DNA of 64,000 bases, taken from assembly GCF_040183065.1 (NCBI RefSeq), contig NC_091125.1, forward strand, positions 117,600,121 through 117,664,120, read 5' to 3'. The notes under the pieces were generated by a model. That model ran no database searches. It saw only the letters and a program-made list of their open reading frames with translations, and had not been told where the DNA came from. Below are positions 32,845 to 46,370 of this stretch, in pieces. The position numbers and the translations under genes are program-made. This DNA is from Periplaneta americana. Taxonomy: Eukaryota; Arthropoda; Insecta; Blattodea; Blattidae. Every line of letters starts with the position of its first letter. Positions within the stretch are counted from its first letter, which is position 1.

Positions 32845-33110
32845 TTAAGAGAGAAGAAATGCTATGCTGCTACCAGAATTGTCCATTCTGTCATGAAAGA
32901 TCATCACTGGACACGACTGCCTAGCAAAACACCTGCATAAGATTGGCATTATTTCATCACCAAATTGTGTTCTGTGTGGAAGAGATGAAGCCATGGACAG
33001 AAACCATTGACTTAAGTTCAAGTCTCTCCCAAACATTCCTAACATCTACGAAAAATATTGGACTGTAAGATGGCTGATGGCTTAATTACTAAGATAGCTG
33101 AGCAACAACA
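32845..33110 (+). pseudogene. Jockey-type LINE ORF2 end fragment
   Basis: The plus strand reads a stretch with TGHDCLAKHLHKIGII, SSPNCVLCGRDEAMDRNH and FKSLPNIPNIYEKYW. This is the conserved ITGHDCLAxHLxRIG...C..C..E.MDREH end of insect Jockey-clade ORF2 proteins, just after the RNase H region. An in-frame stop follows DRNH. It is 5'-truncated. Confidence 0.7.
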
Positions 33111-33534
33111 GTTTTGCTTTCGATGGATTGTTCATAAAATATTTTACTTGAATAGTTGTCTTTCATAATGCTGAAGCTGATGGTTGGTTGACTTGTGAAA
33201 ACTATTACTCCGTATGTATGTATTGCTGTTAATTTCGAAGTACCCATTTTCATAAATAATAATATAATATTCCAAGTAATTATAATGTTTTTAGAGTTGC
33301 ATGATGGAGAATTTAGTGTAAAATTAATTACATCTGTTTAAATCGAATGATTCGTAATTTAAGTTGCATATCTTACTACTGTCTTTAATTAAAGAAAATA
33401 AAAGTTTATTTTCTTCTTTGCGTGCACAGTACTGTATATGTTCTCAATTATTCATGTGTTGTCAGTAATACTTAAAGAAGTTTTTTCTGTGTACTAAGCT
33501 TTAATGTGTTGTTAATATTTCATGACACTCAAGC

Positions 33535-35045
33535 AACCGTACCGACAATACTGGAACAACTTTCAAAATGGTGCAGAAATAATTTAATGAAAATTAATAC
33601 TATGAAAACTTTTTTCAGATTTTATTTTAAAGTCAAAACCATTTGAGATTAATGTGCAATATGATGATATTATTATTTTACGAAGAGCAGAAAATTCAAA
33701 ATATGTAGGAATGTATTTTGATAAAAAGTTAACTTGAAAAAATCGTTTTGAATACATCAAAGAAAAAGTAAGTAATAGATTTAAATTAATAAAAAGACTA
33801 GCAGGCACAAAATAGAACAGTTCTAGGAAAACTTTAATCACGACCTGAAATATGTATTTAAATCTATATTAAAATACTGTTGAGAAGTGTTCCTTAACAG
33901 CATCCACAAAACAGAGAGAATCCCTTGGAAAAAAATCAAGCCTTGCACTTAATAATTGGTGCAATTAAAACTATTTCTATTGAAGCATTACAAGTCATCA
34001 CTTTAATTAAACCAGTAGATTTAGAATTTGACATGCAAGCCATATTAACTTATGGAAAATTAATTAGGCAGCTAAACTATAATACATGGACTAGATATCT
34101 AGATTCTAAGCCCAGAATAAAAACACAAACTGGATCTATACAAGAAATGATCAAATTAAAAAGTATACGAAAACATAAAGAAAATGCATTACATAGTAAT
34201 AATAATGCAATTGATACTATCTTGATCAGTTACATTCTGGACTTAAACAATAATGTTAATAATAAACATACACTCCCTTCTGAAGCAAAAGCTCTTACAA
34301 CAGAAACAGTCAATACATTATTATCCATCAATTGAATGGACTCATACTGTCTGTTCTCTCTCAGATGAGATTGAAGGAGCTGATGCCATTTCTTCTCTTT
34401 TTCAAGACAGTAGGCGAATACGTCACAAATTTTGATGGTGAAATTGAAGCAATTTTTACATCTCCACAAAACATATTTATGCAGTTGCAACACTGCAAGA
34501 AAATTGTAATAATATCTGAGTCAAGCAATAGCATCTGTCCCATGTCCAAAAATTGAAAAAAATTAAGAATAATCTTAACATGATACAAGAGATTTAAAAT
34601 TTAGGTAAAAACATAACTTTACAATGAATTCCAGCACATTGTGGCATAAATGGAAATGAGAGACGTGACATGTTAGCAAAAAGGATAAAAAAATTCGTCA
34701 TTAAATAACCCATAAGTTTTCATGAGAGTCTATAAAACAAATCGTAAGAAAGAAAATCACCTGGAATTATAATTGTAAATTTATCCGAGAAAATAATAAT
34801 TCTAATTGGAGGAAAATACTTCCTGGATTGATACCTGAAGTACCTCGCACATCAGCTGTAGCCATGTTTATGTTGATCACTGGACATGACTTTTTAAGCA
34901 AACATCTCTACAGGATGGAAATAACAACAACAACAAACTGTCTCCTATACCATCAGGAAGTATAGATGGATGTATCACAAAGAAATGTGTGACATTCTTA
35001 AGACACATCATGATTTGATATCAAAATATTATGGGAAGCAAGAAA
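33535..35045 (+). pseudogene. Jockey-type LINE ORF2 remnant (RT thumb, RNase H, C-terminal motif)
   Basis: Plus-strand pieces in order: FVILKSKPFEINVQ-type region with RRAENSKYVGMYFDKKLT (about 33,685-33,735), QALHLIIGAIKTISIEALQV (33,937-34,000), the longest open piece ending at 34,335, an RNase H-like segment with IPAHCGINGNERRDMLAKR (about 34,630-34,690), then MFMLITGHDFLSKHLYRME (34,865-34,921). This is the C-terminal third of a Jockey-clade reverse transcriptase with RNase H. Many stops and shifts break it. It ends in a (CATA)n tract at about 35,085-35,110, likely derived from the element's tail. Confidence 0.78.
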
Positions 35046-35287
35046 GAGAATAACTTTGTTGTTAAATCTAGAGCATTAGTGCATTACATACATACATACA
35101 TACATACATATTTCATGAATATTACAAATGCTGTATGGAACATTTGGCACAAATTTTATATGCAGAACCTGAATCACGCAAGTGAAAGTGGGTAGGCATT
35201 GGATACATACATACATTTCGCACAAAACCTGCTAAGAGAGCAGCTAAATCCCTGTAAATTTAAGTGAAATATTAGAATTATTTGTCC

Positions 35288-35640
35288 CACATTGTAGCAT
35301 TGTGGTCTAAGGCATCATGCCTACAATTCACATTATGGAATACATGCTGGTTGAGTCATCATGAAGAAGGAATTTTCTCACGAAGGTGGTCAGTGTGTGG
35401 GACCAGTGCCCATCCAACATCATGATAAATTTGGGGAACTATGATAGGTAGCGAAATCCAGTTTCAAAAGTCAGCTATAATGCCTAGAGGGTTCATCATG
35501 CTGACCACACGATACCTTTGTTCTGGTTGGACCTCCGGTGAGGCATGTGGATGTGAAGCTAGCAGCCAGCTGGTCAGCCTTGGCCCTTCGTGGGTTGTTT
35601 GTGCCACAGATTATTTATTAGAATTATTTTTCTGTCAGTT
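35288..35640 (+). repeat. Near-full-length SINE (family of 55,773-56,122)
   Basis: Head TTGTGGTCTAAGGCATCATG (A box) and ACATGCTGGTTGAGTCATC (decayed B box), then body blocks GGAATTTTCTCACGAAGGT, GATAGGTAGCGAAATCCAGT, TTCTGGTTGGACCTCCGGTG, AGCTAGCAGCCAGCTGGTC and GGGTTGTTTGTGCCACAGAT. It follows the order of the intact copy at 55,773-56,122 throughout, with about one difference per six bases by eye. Confidence 0.8.
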
Positions 35641-38600
35641 TTATGACAGTGATTAATTTGTGGTAGAAAAGTTCTTAATGGAATTCGCAGAATTAAATGA
35701 TTAATTAGATCGTGTGAAATAGTTGCAGCAGTTTGTACTGTTACAGATAACTTTGCAATGTAAAAATAATGGCAAAATATATCTAATAATATACAACTTA
35801 CCACTTTGGAGTGATAACCTTAAAGTTTCGAGATTAAAATTGTGAGTAAAATGATGTTATTCTATTATTGCTACTTAAAAGTAAATACTCTTGCGAAGAG
35901 ATCATTGTTCTTCAGCTCGTATCTTATTAATTACCTTCTTTACGTAAAACAGCAAAGGCAACTGTATTAACCTTTTATTATTTTAAGAAATGATCACTGT
36001 AAAATATCAAAAGATTTGTGTCGCATTTTGTCTAAGACGACTGTTTTATGTCTTGTTTTAATTGATGCTAAAATGAAAATTTAAATTAGAAAATCATGAG
36101 TAGACTAAACTTAAGTTTTCTACCATTTGGATACTTTTGAGAGTGCATTATTACAGAATGCACATTTAGGTAGAGAATATTCGAGTTACACTGTTCAGTC
36201 AGCACAAAAGAGCTTCCTAGGCTTGTATTTGAGTGCTAAATCATCATCATTATCACCATCACCACCACTGTTTTCATATCTGAACCGGCATAAAAGAAGT
36301 TGCACAAATTATTCATCAAGCCCTTAGTATTAAACTTCGTTTTATATTTTAAATGTCATATTGTGAAACTATTACAAAATAGAGACATAAAATACCATGT
36401 ATGTTGGAATGGAGCTATCACAACACTGTCGTACATAATAAATTGTATATATTAATCATAAACATTCAAAAGACAAGCACTAATGTGATATATTCCTCAA
36501 AACTTGTAAGAAAAACATAACATTCAGAAAAGGAAAGGACATATTGAGAGCTTTCACGTTATTAAAGATTTGGATCACTTCAAAATAGTGTAAATGTAGT
36601 TATTTTTTTGAATGGGTTGATAAGAAGTGTCTTCAGTCATGAATGAATGTTTCTATGTCGACTGACACCACAATCACTGATATAAAAAGAAAAAGAAATG
36701 TTATCACCAACACCTACAACATAATTAGAAATTTTCTTAATTTTCTTGTTCTAAACTGAAGATTGAAACTCTTGCTCTACCATTCCAATGGTTATAAATC
36801 CACATGAAAGAATATTTTAATGTGATTATAATGTTGCTTCTATAGACAATATAGAGATGCGCAATCAAGTTTCTAAAATAATTCATCAACAATCTATGAA
36901 CGAATAGAAGTTTTTTCATTCATTTACTCCATTGTATAGGCCTAAATTCGATTCACTTCTCATTTTGGAAAATTAAGCAATAATTATATTGGAACAGATC
37001 ATCACTTACAAAACATTTATCACAGACATCTAATACCAACAGTGATGGTGATGTGAACTTACTATGACAACTTTTAAAGAACAGAATGTGAGGAACCGAA
37101 AAATTACCAAAACTTGAAATGTGGAATAAACAGAATTTCAAATCTAATAGTAATTTCTGCTGCAAGAGTTGTTGTAAAGCACCTTCATATACATTTCGAG
37201 GAACATCCTGTTCAAAAGTACATTATATTATCATAGAACAGAGACATTTAAAAAAGGCCATGTATCCCACCAGAATACCATAATTGAGTGCTGTTAATGT
37301 TATCATCATAGTCATCATCATCATCATCATCGGCGCTTGATTCACAGAAGTATCTGAAAAATCCAATTAAAACATTTAACATTTCCACTTTTTATAGAGT
37401 CTTGGCTTAGTTATGGATCACAATAAATTGTAAAACTGGATGCTTCTGCACCTTCAACCAGGATAGCCTGTGTTATTGTTCAACACCAATTAATTTTGCT
37501 TACACTTCAATGTGAAATGTTCCTTTGTTACTTTCTGTATATATATAAAAAAAAATATTGTAATATTTCACATACCATTCTTAGTATCAATGTCAGGGAT
37601 GCCAAAACAATATTCTGTAACTTTTAATTGTCATATCATACCAAAGATTTCAAAATAATTGATACCAGTATTGCGATATAAAAATTTGTACCATTCCCGT
37701 CTGCCCTTGTTATTTTATTATTGTCAATGTTAAGAGAGTGAGAGAGAAAGAAAGAAAAAGAAACAATATCCAGGTATTAGATTGTTTATCGCAATATTGT
37801 ATTGAAGTATTGGTATGAATGAGTGGATTCATCCAGCCATGCTGGAACAAATGAACTTTTTCAGGGTTGGAATATTTTGATGGTTCATTCTAAGTTTCTT
37901 GTTGTTTTTAATTTTTAATGAAGAAGACAATCAATTATTATTGTAGATTAGTCGTTGTGTGCCTATATTTATAAGGGCATAGTATGAATGCATATGGAGA
38001 GAAAGGGAAGGTACTTAACGTTGGGGTTAGGAGCCAGACATTTCCACGTCCTAGCCTCTTCGAAACTTGTAATTAATAACAGTAATTAGTATTTTGCATT
38101 CGTGTTCAGATATATTATGTATAACGTGTATATATTTTTCATCTCACCCTCCTCTGGTTTATCTCACATACTGGTTCTAACCTCCCAACACGGTCCCTTC
38201 TTGACCCAGCTCCTTACTTCGTGATATTGTCTGTCCATTGCATTCGTATTTGTCCATTCTGAGCAGTCCTACTCCACATGTGATTACACCCGCCCTTTGA
38301 CGGCTGTTGTCATCTTGCATACATTTTTTAAGGATTCTGAGTGAATCATTAAGGTTCAGAATCAGTTGTTGTCTGTTGAGTGATAAACGTGTTATTGTTC
38401 ATTGTTATGAAAGTCTGTTTTTGCTTTGTTATACTTACTTTCCTTCCTCCAAGCATCACATGAATTTTAGTTTCTCGAGGTTACAATTTATGTATCATAC
38501 AGTGACGGACAGTAACTAATTAGCCATTTGAAACAAAACAGTATCCATTATAGGAAAAATATGGTTTAAATTAGAATTTAAAATCGATATCAGTCGTGTA

Positions 38601-38735
38601 GTTTTTATTAGGAGAAATCAATCTTGTCACAGTTGACATTGGAACAAAGGCGACAGTAAGAATTTCCATTATCGTCATTTTTGTCGGATTGTATACTGGT
38701 ACATTTCTGCTGGATGTCTAACAATGGTATGATTA

Positions 38736-38880
38736 ATTTGAATAATTTCAAGGGAAAAAATGTTCCGGGGCCGGGTATCGATCCTGGGACCTCTGGTTGA
38801 ACGTACGTTCAACGTTCAACCAGAGGTCCCAGGATCAATACCCGGCCCCGGAACAATTTTTCCCTTGAAATTATTCAAAT
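38736..38880. repeat. Palindrome of two head-to-head SINE segments
   Basis: AATTTGAATAATTTCAAGGG, then TTCCGGGGCCGGGTATCGAT and CCTGGGACCTCTGGTTGAAC, are mirrored almost exactly after ~13 bases around GTACGTTCAACG. GGATCGATACCCGG within each arm resembles a decayed B box (GGTTCGANNCC). The arms differ at only a few positions. Confidence 0.85.
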
Positions 38881-38989
38881 CTGCTTTACAGGGAGCTTTA
38901 CCTGAAAGACTAGATTTGCGTAATGGTATGATGTTGAGCATCACTAGTCACTCACCCAGTTGTTCTGTAATGCTGTGAATCATGTGGCC

Positions 38990-39380
38990 AGGTGCAGACT
39001 CCAAGGAATCACAGTTAAGACAGTTGAACAGCAGTTATCAATGAAAGATTGTTGTCTTTATACAAGTAGTATTATTGTGCTTTTCTCTTTAAAATGACTC
39101 CAAAGAAAAATGCTATGAATTTTAATAGTAAAGATGTCTAGAAATGTTACTTGTTTGGAAGTTAAATTAGTCAGTTTCTAATACTCGTGGAATTGGAGTT
39201 AATCCATTTTGTTTCATGCTTTCCAGGTAATAATTTGCAAGCTGTGTTGTATCAGCTTGGAAATTAAATTATTAGCACTATTAGTTATTTCGAAGCAGGT
39301 AAGCATATTTTAATGTGCGATTTTATAACCTGTAAGAATATGCTTTCACAAATAAATGACTGGTTGAACTCTTGGAAAAA
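38990..39380 (+). repeat. Old dispersed repeat, partner of 4,460-4,950
   Basis: Shares AATCACAG, GTTATCA, GTTGTCT, GTCTAGAAATGTT with GAAGTTAAATT, and a later AACCTGTAAGAATATGCTTT / GAACTCTTGGAA block with the 4,460-4,950 stretch, in the same order and orientation. Diverged, no coding. Confidence 0.35.
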
Positions 39381-40479
39381 AACAGTTGCTGGATCACTGA
39401 TTTAAATTATTCTATTATCATTATTTCAATAAACATTACAGTTTTCGGGAACAAGTAAATGATGATAGTGGAAATTTTACTGTAATTGCATTGTAGCAGA
39501 AGAACTTTAAAGATGTTTGTGTTGTGTTGTTTGTCCGTCACTGTACACATTTCATGTCGATGCAGTCCAATGCGCCATACTGACACACAAACATACCACA
39601 AAGTGTTGCGAGTTAGTTTCTTGAAATCTGTGATAATACAATTTGTTACCTCATTTGTTGCGTTCGGAGCTGTGTCGAGTATGGGCGTTGTCTCATTCCC
39701 ATAAGTCCTTTAATGATTCTCTATGCAGATAGAAAATGTAGTGCAAAACTGATGACTGACCTTTTACAAAAAATGACACAAAGTGTGTGATGTCTCTCGC
39801 GCTTCTAGGTCCTGTCTGTTGTATACGAGCTGTGTATCTTCTGTATGAAACTGTCATTTTCCCTTCTTTTAAGAAAACGAACAAAAAAAGACCAAGGTAC
39901 CAAGTTATGTATGTTACAAACACAGTGCATTCATGGGAAGTCAAAAATAAAAAATAATATTTCGTTTTATTATGCATTTTGTAGGAAGTCTCGCCTAAGC
40001 CATTGAGCTGTATAGGAGTTAGATTCAGTATTACTGTGTCATGCTTAATTGGATCTTTGAAAAACGGAGACATTAGTAGTGATTCTGTGTCTATGTGTCT
40101 GAAGTGTTGTTTGGGTGTCCTCTATGTGTTGTTTGTGACAGACGTATGTACATATATATTTTTCTTGTCTCATGACGCAGCTAGCACGACATTTCCATTT
40201 CACCAGAGATCCTGGTCGACATTCAGGTGGTTCAGATGACAGGGCATCTGCAGTTGTGCACAGGTCACTCACACTTCAGAAAATCTTAATACCTCTCAGA
40301 ATTTCACGTTATGCATTTAAACATAGCATAATACTTGTTTGAGAACAAAATGTATTGGTCAAATCGCTATAATTATGGTATTACAGTTGTAGGACAAACA
40401 AATTGAGTGTTTCACCAAAAGACCTAAGATGATATTCTATATATACCTCTAATAATTGATACGTTTTACAGTACATTTA

Positions 40480-40585
<106 letters not shown>

Positions 40586-40734
40586 TTATGCCTTAATTTA
40601 TCGACTTTAAAAAGAAAAATAATGATTCTTTCAGATTATGATTTCAGACTAATCCACCCTTCTTTATGTATACACTATGCTTCGCCCAAGGCAGACAATT
40701 TTCATTATTATTTTAAAGTTAATAATAATAATAA

Positions 40735-41200
40735 TAATGGTTAAAACCTGGAACACCCTCTCAGTCTGAGATATAAATAGGGAGGGCCCTTGCTTAGGGT
40801 AACTAGGTGACGAATCTAATGGTCACAAAGGGTAGGGATAATACACGTGATGGCTAGACAAAAGCCATAAGACAGCAGCCTCGTCACGTCAACCTCTGCG
40901 AAAGGTTGGTAACCCTTCCACATACTTAAGAGGACAGCTGGATGGATTTAGCTGACAACCAAGTTTTATAAAACAGTGGATGTACCCACTTTTCTCTACG
41001 GTTCCGAACTAAACATCTATGTCATAAAAAGATAAAATAAAAGATTACCGTGACAAGTGGTTACAACATATAAATAGAATGTTAGATACAATACTCCCTA
41101 AATTAGCCTGTGAATACAAACCAATGGGAGCGAGAGATATTGGAAGACCCAAAAAGTATTGGCGAGAAAGTAGAGAGTTTCTTTTCTGTAGGAGATGTCC
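40735..41200 (+). pseudogene. LINE remnant, same type as 29,585-29,970
   Basis: The plus strand shows KFYKTVDVPTFLYGSELN (near 40,962), then after a deletion KWLQHINRM, YKPMGARDIGRPKKYW and a trailing RESRE (to about 41,180). This is the same FYK...PT.LYGSE / GRPKK.W signature as the 29.6-kb remnant, with the middle lost. The upstream part (40,735-40,955) holds non-coding GC-richer sequence of unknown origin with ACCTCTGCGAAAGGTTGGTA. Confidence 0.6.
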
Positions 41201-41794
41201 AATACTGTTGTTTAGATGATCAACAATGGGTTTAACATTCTCCATAACCCTGTTTTATAGTCCAGTGCAGCTGGTTGTGAGGAATATGAATCACATTGTA
41301 TATGTAACTGATAAGCAATTTGTTTATTTCTTAATAATTTTCCCTTCCTCCTCCAAGTTAAATTGATCATAAATAGCTCAGAATTAAGACGCATCTGAAA
41401 TCCCGAGGGGAATGGGAGGAAATTTCTTCTCTAGCTCATCTCTTAATTCGTCATTGAATATTCTATTGGGTGACAGAAATGAACTTGATATGGCATGGCC
41501 TGAAATGTACGTTACAATATTTTCCTTTGTTGGGACGCATTTTATGTACTTTCAGTTGAGTTTATATTTCAATTTGCATTAGATTTCACTGAATTGCAGT
41601 TAAGCACACTGAGTATGGCTGTTGAATAATGACTTGCATGTATCATACAGTAGAGCGAAATTATACTGCTTAGAAAGTGGAAGAACATTCCTTGAAAAGT
41701 ACTCGTTATGAGAAGCAAATGCATATAACAAGAAATTTTAGTATATGATAGTATAATCCTATTGATATTTGAATTAGTTAAGGTTAAATATAGT

Positions 41795-42030
41795 TTCAGC
41801 CACTGGCATAGCTCCATCTGGAGGCTGCACTCAGGTGTGGGTTCGAATTCCCTTTAGACTGATTACGTGGTTGGGTTTTTTTTTTTATGAAATTTTTCCC
41901 CAACTCTAAGACAAATGCTGGTGTTTCTATAATAAATCCTCGGACTCATCTCCGCAAATACCATCTCACTGTTACCATTTCCACAAGCAATCACAATAAG
42001 TCTTCATTCTGTGATGCATTTGGAACAGAA
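41795..42030 (+). repeat. tRNA-derived SINE
   Basis: Head CACTGGCATAGCTCCATCTG (A-box region) and GTGTGGGTTCGAATTCCCTT (B box) precede a body GATTACGTGGTTGGGTTTTT, CCCCAACTCTAAGACAAATG, AAATCCTCGGACTCATCTCC and AAATACCATCTCACTGTTAC. Related copies lie at 16,670 (minus) and 54,398 (plus). Confidence 0.75.
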
Positions 42031-42665
42031 AAATAAATGGTTTCGATTGTCCAGTAATTTCCATTGTCTAATCCACTCTCACATCTACTGAGGTCGATTA
42101 ATTGAGACTGCCATGTTTGTGAGATGCTATAAATCTTTAGAAAAGAGACGTAATTACGAAATGTGAAATAAGATCATCAAGATACTTTCACAAATGATCT
42201 AATTAGACTAGTTGATAAAAATAATTAGCTATGAGTTCAATTCATGACGAAGGAAAGTGACTTCTCTTTTTCATTACTTTCGAAATAGCTCTGATCCCAA
42301 TAAGCCACCTAACAAATGAATACTGCTTTTTTTTTTTTTTTCTTTTTTTTCCTAGTTCATTATCTTGGTACTGAACATAAAGAAGAGACACCTTAAACCA
42401 GAATATTTGGCATGAAATTTATATGCTGTAGGTATATACAACGATTTGGAAGGAAATTGCAGCATTATCACAGCAGTAAGAAACGATTGATCATAACAAT
42501 CAGAGAAACCATTAAGTTATCGAAGAATAAATATTGCGTTTCTTTCTTTTCCCCTTCCCTTCTCTGAAAGACGACTCAAACAGAATAAAATGTAGGTTAT
42601 ATACATTAATGTACTTTCTTATAATCACTGTTATGCCCTCCCCCCTCCTACTGATCTTATATCGA

Positions 42666-43034
42666 CAGCTCATTTCAAAAGGGAAACAACTCAAAATTTA
42701 TTGTGAAGCCTGAATTTGAAACCTTCATGTTGCTGTGAAAAATTCAGTTAACACTCTCTAATTTGAAACTTACAGTATACAGTATATAAAAAATCATTAA
42801 CAGAATTTTATGGGTCATATGAGGAAACAAAGAGGAAGGCAGAAAATAGAAAAGACTGGAGAATTCTGGGTTTGGAGTGAAAGGCATGCTCTTGGGCAGA
42901 ACACTATGATTGAATGAATAAATAACAGAATTTCGAGTCATTTCAACGATCTTTTAATTTTTCACAGCAATATAAAGCTTTAAAATACAGGTTTCTCAAA
43001 ACTTTAAATTTTGAGTTGTTTCCCTTTTGAGCTG
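42666..43034. mobile_element. ~370-bp element with inverted ends (MITE-like)
   Basis: Left end CAGCTCATTTCAAAAGGGAA then ACAACTCAAAATTTA; right end is the reverse complement TAAATTTTGAGTTGTTTCCC then TTTTGAGCTG. The left arm carries a 5-base insertion. Subterminal GCTGTGAAAAATT / AATTTTTCACAGC is also inverted. No target duplication could be fixed by eye. Confidence 0.6.
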
Positions 43035-46000
43035 GGCCGATGATACTGTATGTGGAACTCATTCCTGTACCTCTCATTAAAATAAAAATATTTGGTTTTC
43101 AAAGACGATTATGAACTATTCGGTGAATTTATTTGACTCGATACATTTTTTTGTGGTCACTTTGTGCTTCTTTGAGAGTCTGACTTACTTTATTGTCGTT
43201 CTGTTTTGCATATAGAGATCTTCCACCATTTCCTTACAGGACATCATAACTCAAGTTTAATGTTTTGTCAGGAATTAGATGACTTGTTTACAGCTGCAGA
43301 TGCAACAGATGATACCTTGATAGTACTCAGCTTGTGTGTGGACTAAATGTTGAGAGAGAGAATGAGAGTGAGAGAGAGATTGTGACGGGCACATTCTCGT
43401 TAATTCATTGTTGTTTCTTGTTGGTAATATTATTGTTGTTACATTTTAGCATAGACTATTTGCAGTAGTAATGATGGTATTATATTGTGGAGGGCTCGTC
43501 CCCACAATGATTTTTAGAATACCAGGAAGTGTGACTTTCCGAAACGTCCCTCTAATTTTGGGTTTTTTTCCTACCCAAATGTTACGAGGGACGCGTCTGT
43601 GTCTTGAAAGATATCGGCCTATTTGAGGTGTTCATTTTCACAACCTACCAATTCTTTGCGCGTTTAGAACTGATCGTAAGGGCTGCCATATGCGAGCTGG
43701 CTGAAATTTGTTGCGTCTTCTCGCGTTTTCAGTTCTAGCAACAACTCTCGAAAGCCTTTTTAGGCTGGAAATGAATCAAAATAACATTGTTGCCTGATTA
43801 TATATGTATATTGTATCTATATTTTAGATTTGCCCATCACCTTTAGAATTTCTGTCACTGAGATCCCGGTGGTGGACATTTTTTATAATTGTGGAATTGG
43901 TATGTTCTGGAGCATGGGCTCCTCGTATTTCGTAACCTTCTTATGCTCTCATTAATATATATGAACGGCATTGTGCAATCTGATGAAATTATTTAATTTT
44001 CTGCTAATATTATGTATTTTTCCCCCAATACTCAAAAAAAATATGTATGTGCAAAAAGTCGGAGGTTACTGAAGCTGTAAATTTGAGGTAATGTTGTTTA
44101 AATGAACTTTGATTCAATATTAAAATATTAACCTCTAATTTTTTGCAACTTTTAAATAAAAACTAAGCATTTTTATGTTCAATACTTATATTTCTTTTAT
44201 AATATATTTGTACATATGTTTTTAAATATGTTTCGGAAGCACAACATTTGCTCTTGTGTCATCGCTTTATTGTTTTCATGTAGAATCAATGTGAAAGGCA
44301 TTTTATTTTTCTCATGTCATGTTTCTTCTATTCCTAGCGTTGCTTCATTGTTGTAGATGAAACCATAATGCTTAATTTTGCTCAAAACAGTCACAAAGTT
44401 TAACACGAACAAGAATATAGAATTAAGTTTTAAAATTATGAAATGTACAGGAATCAAAATTGTCCACGAAACTACTTAATGAACAAAACGGAGCACAATT
44501 TTAAAATAATTGTCGTCTAGTGGACTCACATTGAAGGATGCAGAGAACATATAGCATATAACTATATTTGTTAAATATTATGTTCAGAGTTTCACTTACT
44601 AGCAAAGATGGTTAAAAGTCAGTATTACAGTTTTATGAAATTTTTTTCTCATGTCAGCTTTCTTCAGGCGCTGAAGTCTATGAATAATATAATACTAATA
44701 AACTCTGTCCAGGCAAGTAGAGGTACTAACAACAAAATATTTTAGTTCCCAATTAAATGAGGGATGTCTCATAACATTCAGAATAACATCGGACATCTTA
44801 CCTGCATTTAAACTGTATGGTAGAAATTGAAATTGTAGGTTCTTTCTTTCCTAGAAAGTATTTTGGCGTGATTACTTGTATTTTAGCTCATTTAGTTCAC
44901 CTGAGATGCTGATATAACCTCGGAAGTTGCCAGTGTCGTTAAATAAACCATAATTTTTGTTTTCCTATACTGAGGATCAATACTGTCAGCAAATGCCACT
45001 TTAGTTTTCTCAAGACAGGCACTCCCAACTACTGTGATATAAGCCAACAGAACATGACAACCTGAGACCAGTATGCACGCATGCACACACACTACCACCA
45101 CCACTACCATTAGACTTGACATAATAATATTAATAAGAGCAACAACAAGAAAGATTTAGACTGTTGTGGAGGACTGAAACAATTTAGTTCACATCTACAA
45201 AAATGTGTAACATTCATATGTAAGGAGATAGCTTCAAGGACAAATTTTGATGGTTGAAAATTAGTTACAAGGAATACTGAAATTTATCAATAAAGACACT
45301 TTGTAGATCTAGTTAAATTTAATATACTCTAAGTACATAAGATTGAAAAATATCTTTCAGAAGTAAGTTGGATATTAAAATTTTTAATAGAGTTCCTCTT
45401 TTAATATGGGAAGTAAAATTTTTTTTAATAAGTGCATTATTAACAAGTAAAATTCAATAATGTACGTTTATATTTATTGATATTTAATTGTTTCACCAAC
45501 AAATGTTAATAATATGATGTAATGTTGTATTCATCACTGGGAAATCTATGGTAACTGCCTATATATATTCTACATGTTTTACATGTACATTTCACTAAAA
45601 CTGTTTTGAAAATCATTAAAACTATTTCAGAGATGTTCATAAATTATAAAAGTTACAGTGTAATTAATAGACATATCATTTCTTAAAAGGAATGTTATGT
45701 AATGTTGGATTTTAATACTTGTTTTTATATATATCAAACGTATTTCATTATTATTTTTATGTAACAGAAAGCATATAGATCTCTTAACTTCACCATATGA
45801 ATTACTTTTTTGCCTCTGTTTTCTTCATGAAAAAAAGGAAATGCCTTAACGTAACATTTAATTGATGGTAGTAATTTAAATACTACAATTGGAGTTACTA
45901 TATATATAAAAAAAGATTCAATGAGTAGACATCTACGTCCACATAGCTTCCTATTGCACATTCAAGTACTGGTATGTAGCTATCATGATTTTACAAAATT

Positions 46001-46084
46001 ATTTAGTGATTATATAGAAATATATGTTTTCACAACTTTTCAATCTTAAAATTTTGTTTTAGCTATATATTATTTCTGGATATG

Positions 46085-46370
46085 CAGTACAGTGCTATCC
46101 TCTGATTGAGGTTATGGCTGATATGTAAATCTATTATCAGGCAGTACCGGTACATCTCACTTGGCGATATGTGTCAGAGGAAGAACAATTGTTTGTATGC
46201 ATCTGAAGTCTGACTAGTGTAATATGTAGCTAGTCGGTGATGTATTCAATGGAGGGTGGAACTGGCCACCCTACCCATTATATTCTAGCCTAGTTGCCTC
46301 ATAAGTGGTGCCTTCTTGGTATCACTTGTGAGGTTCAGACCTGTCTTCGGACAGTTGACCAACAACAAAA
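46085..46370 (+). repeat. SINE family R, near-complete copy
   Basis: Blocks CTCTGATTGAGGTTATGGCT, GATATGTAAATCTATTATCA, GTACATCTCACTTGGCGATA, GAGGAAGAACAATTGTTTGT, GTGTAATATGTAGCTAGTCG, AACTGGCCACCCTACCCATT, GTGGTGCCTTCTTGGTATCA and GACAGTTGACCAACAACA match the 58,240-58,740 copy and, inverted, the 9,361 and 11,325 fragments. No A/B boxes are evident, so whether it is a SINE or another short repeat is open. Confidence 0.7.

Noticed and set aside
33925-34335. 136-codon frame as an unknown host gene
   Set aside because: QALHLIIGAIK and the RNase H and TGHD motifs downstream place it in a Jockey-type LINE.
35085-35110. CRISPR-like short repeats (CATA)n and other direct repeats
   Set aside because: Simple microsatellite without spacers; the window is eukaryotic.
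43272-43346. Open stretch GAATTAGATGACTTG... after an acceptor TTTGTCAG as a terminal exon
   Set aside because: It starts in a phase that fits none of the PLC-beta donors seen and has no recognisable sequence.
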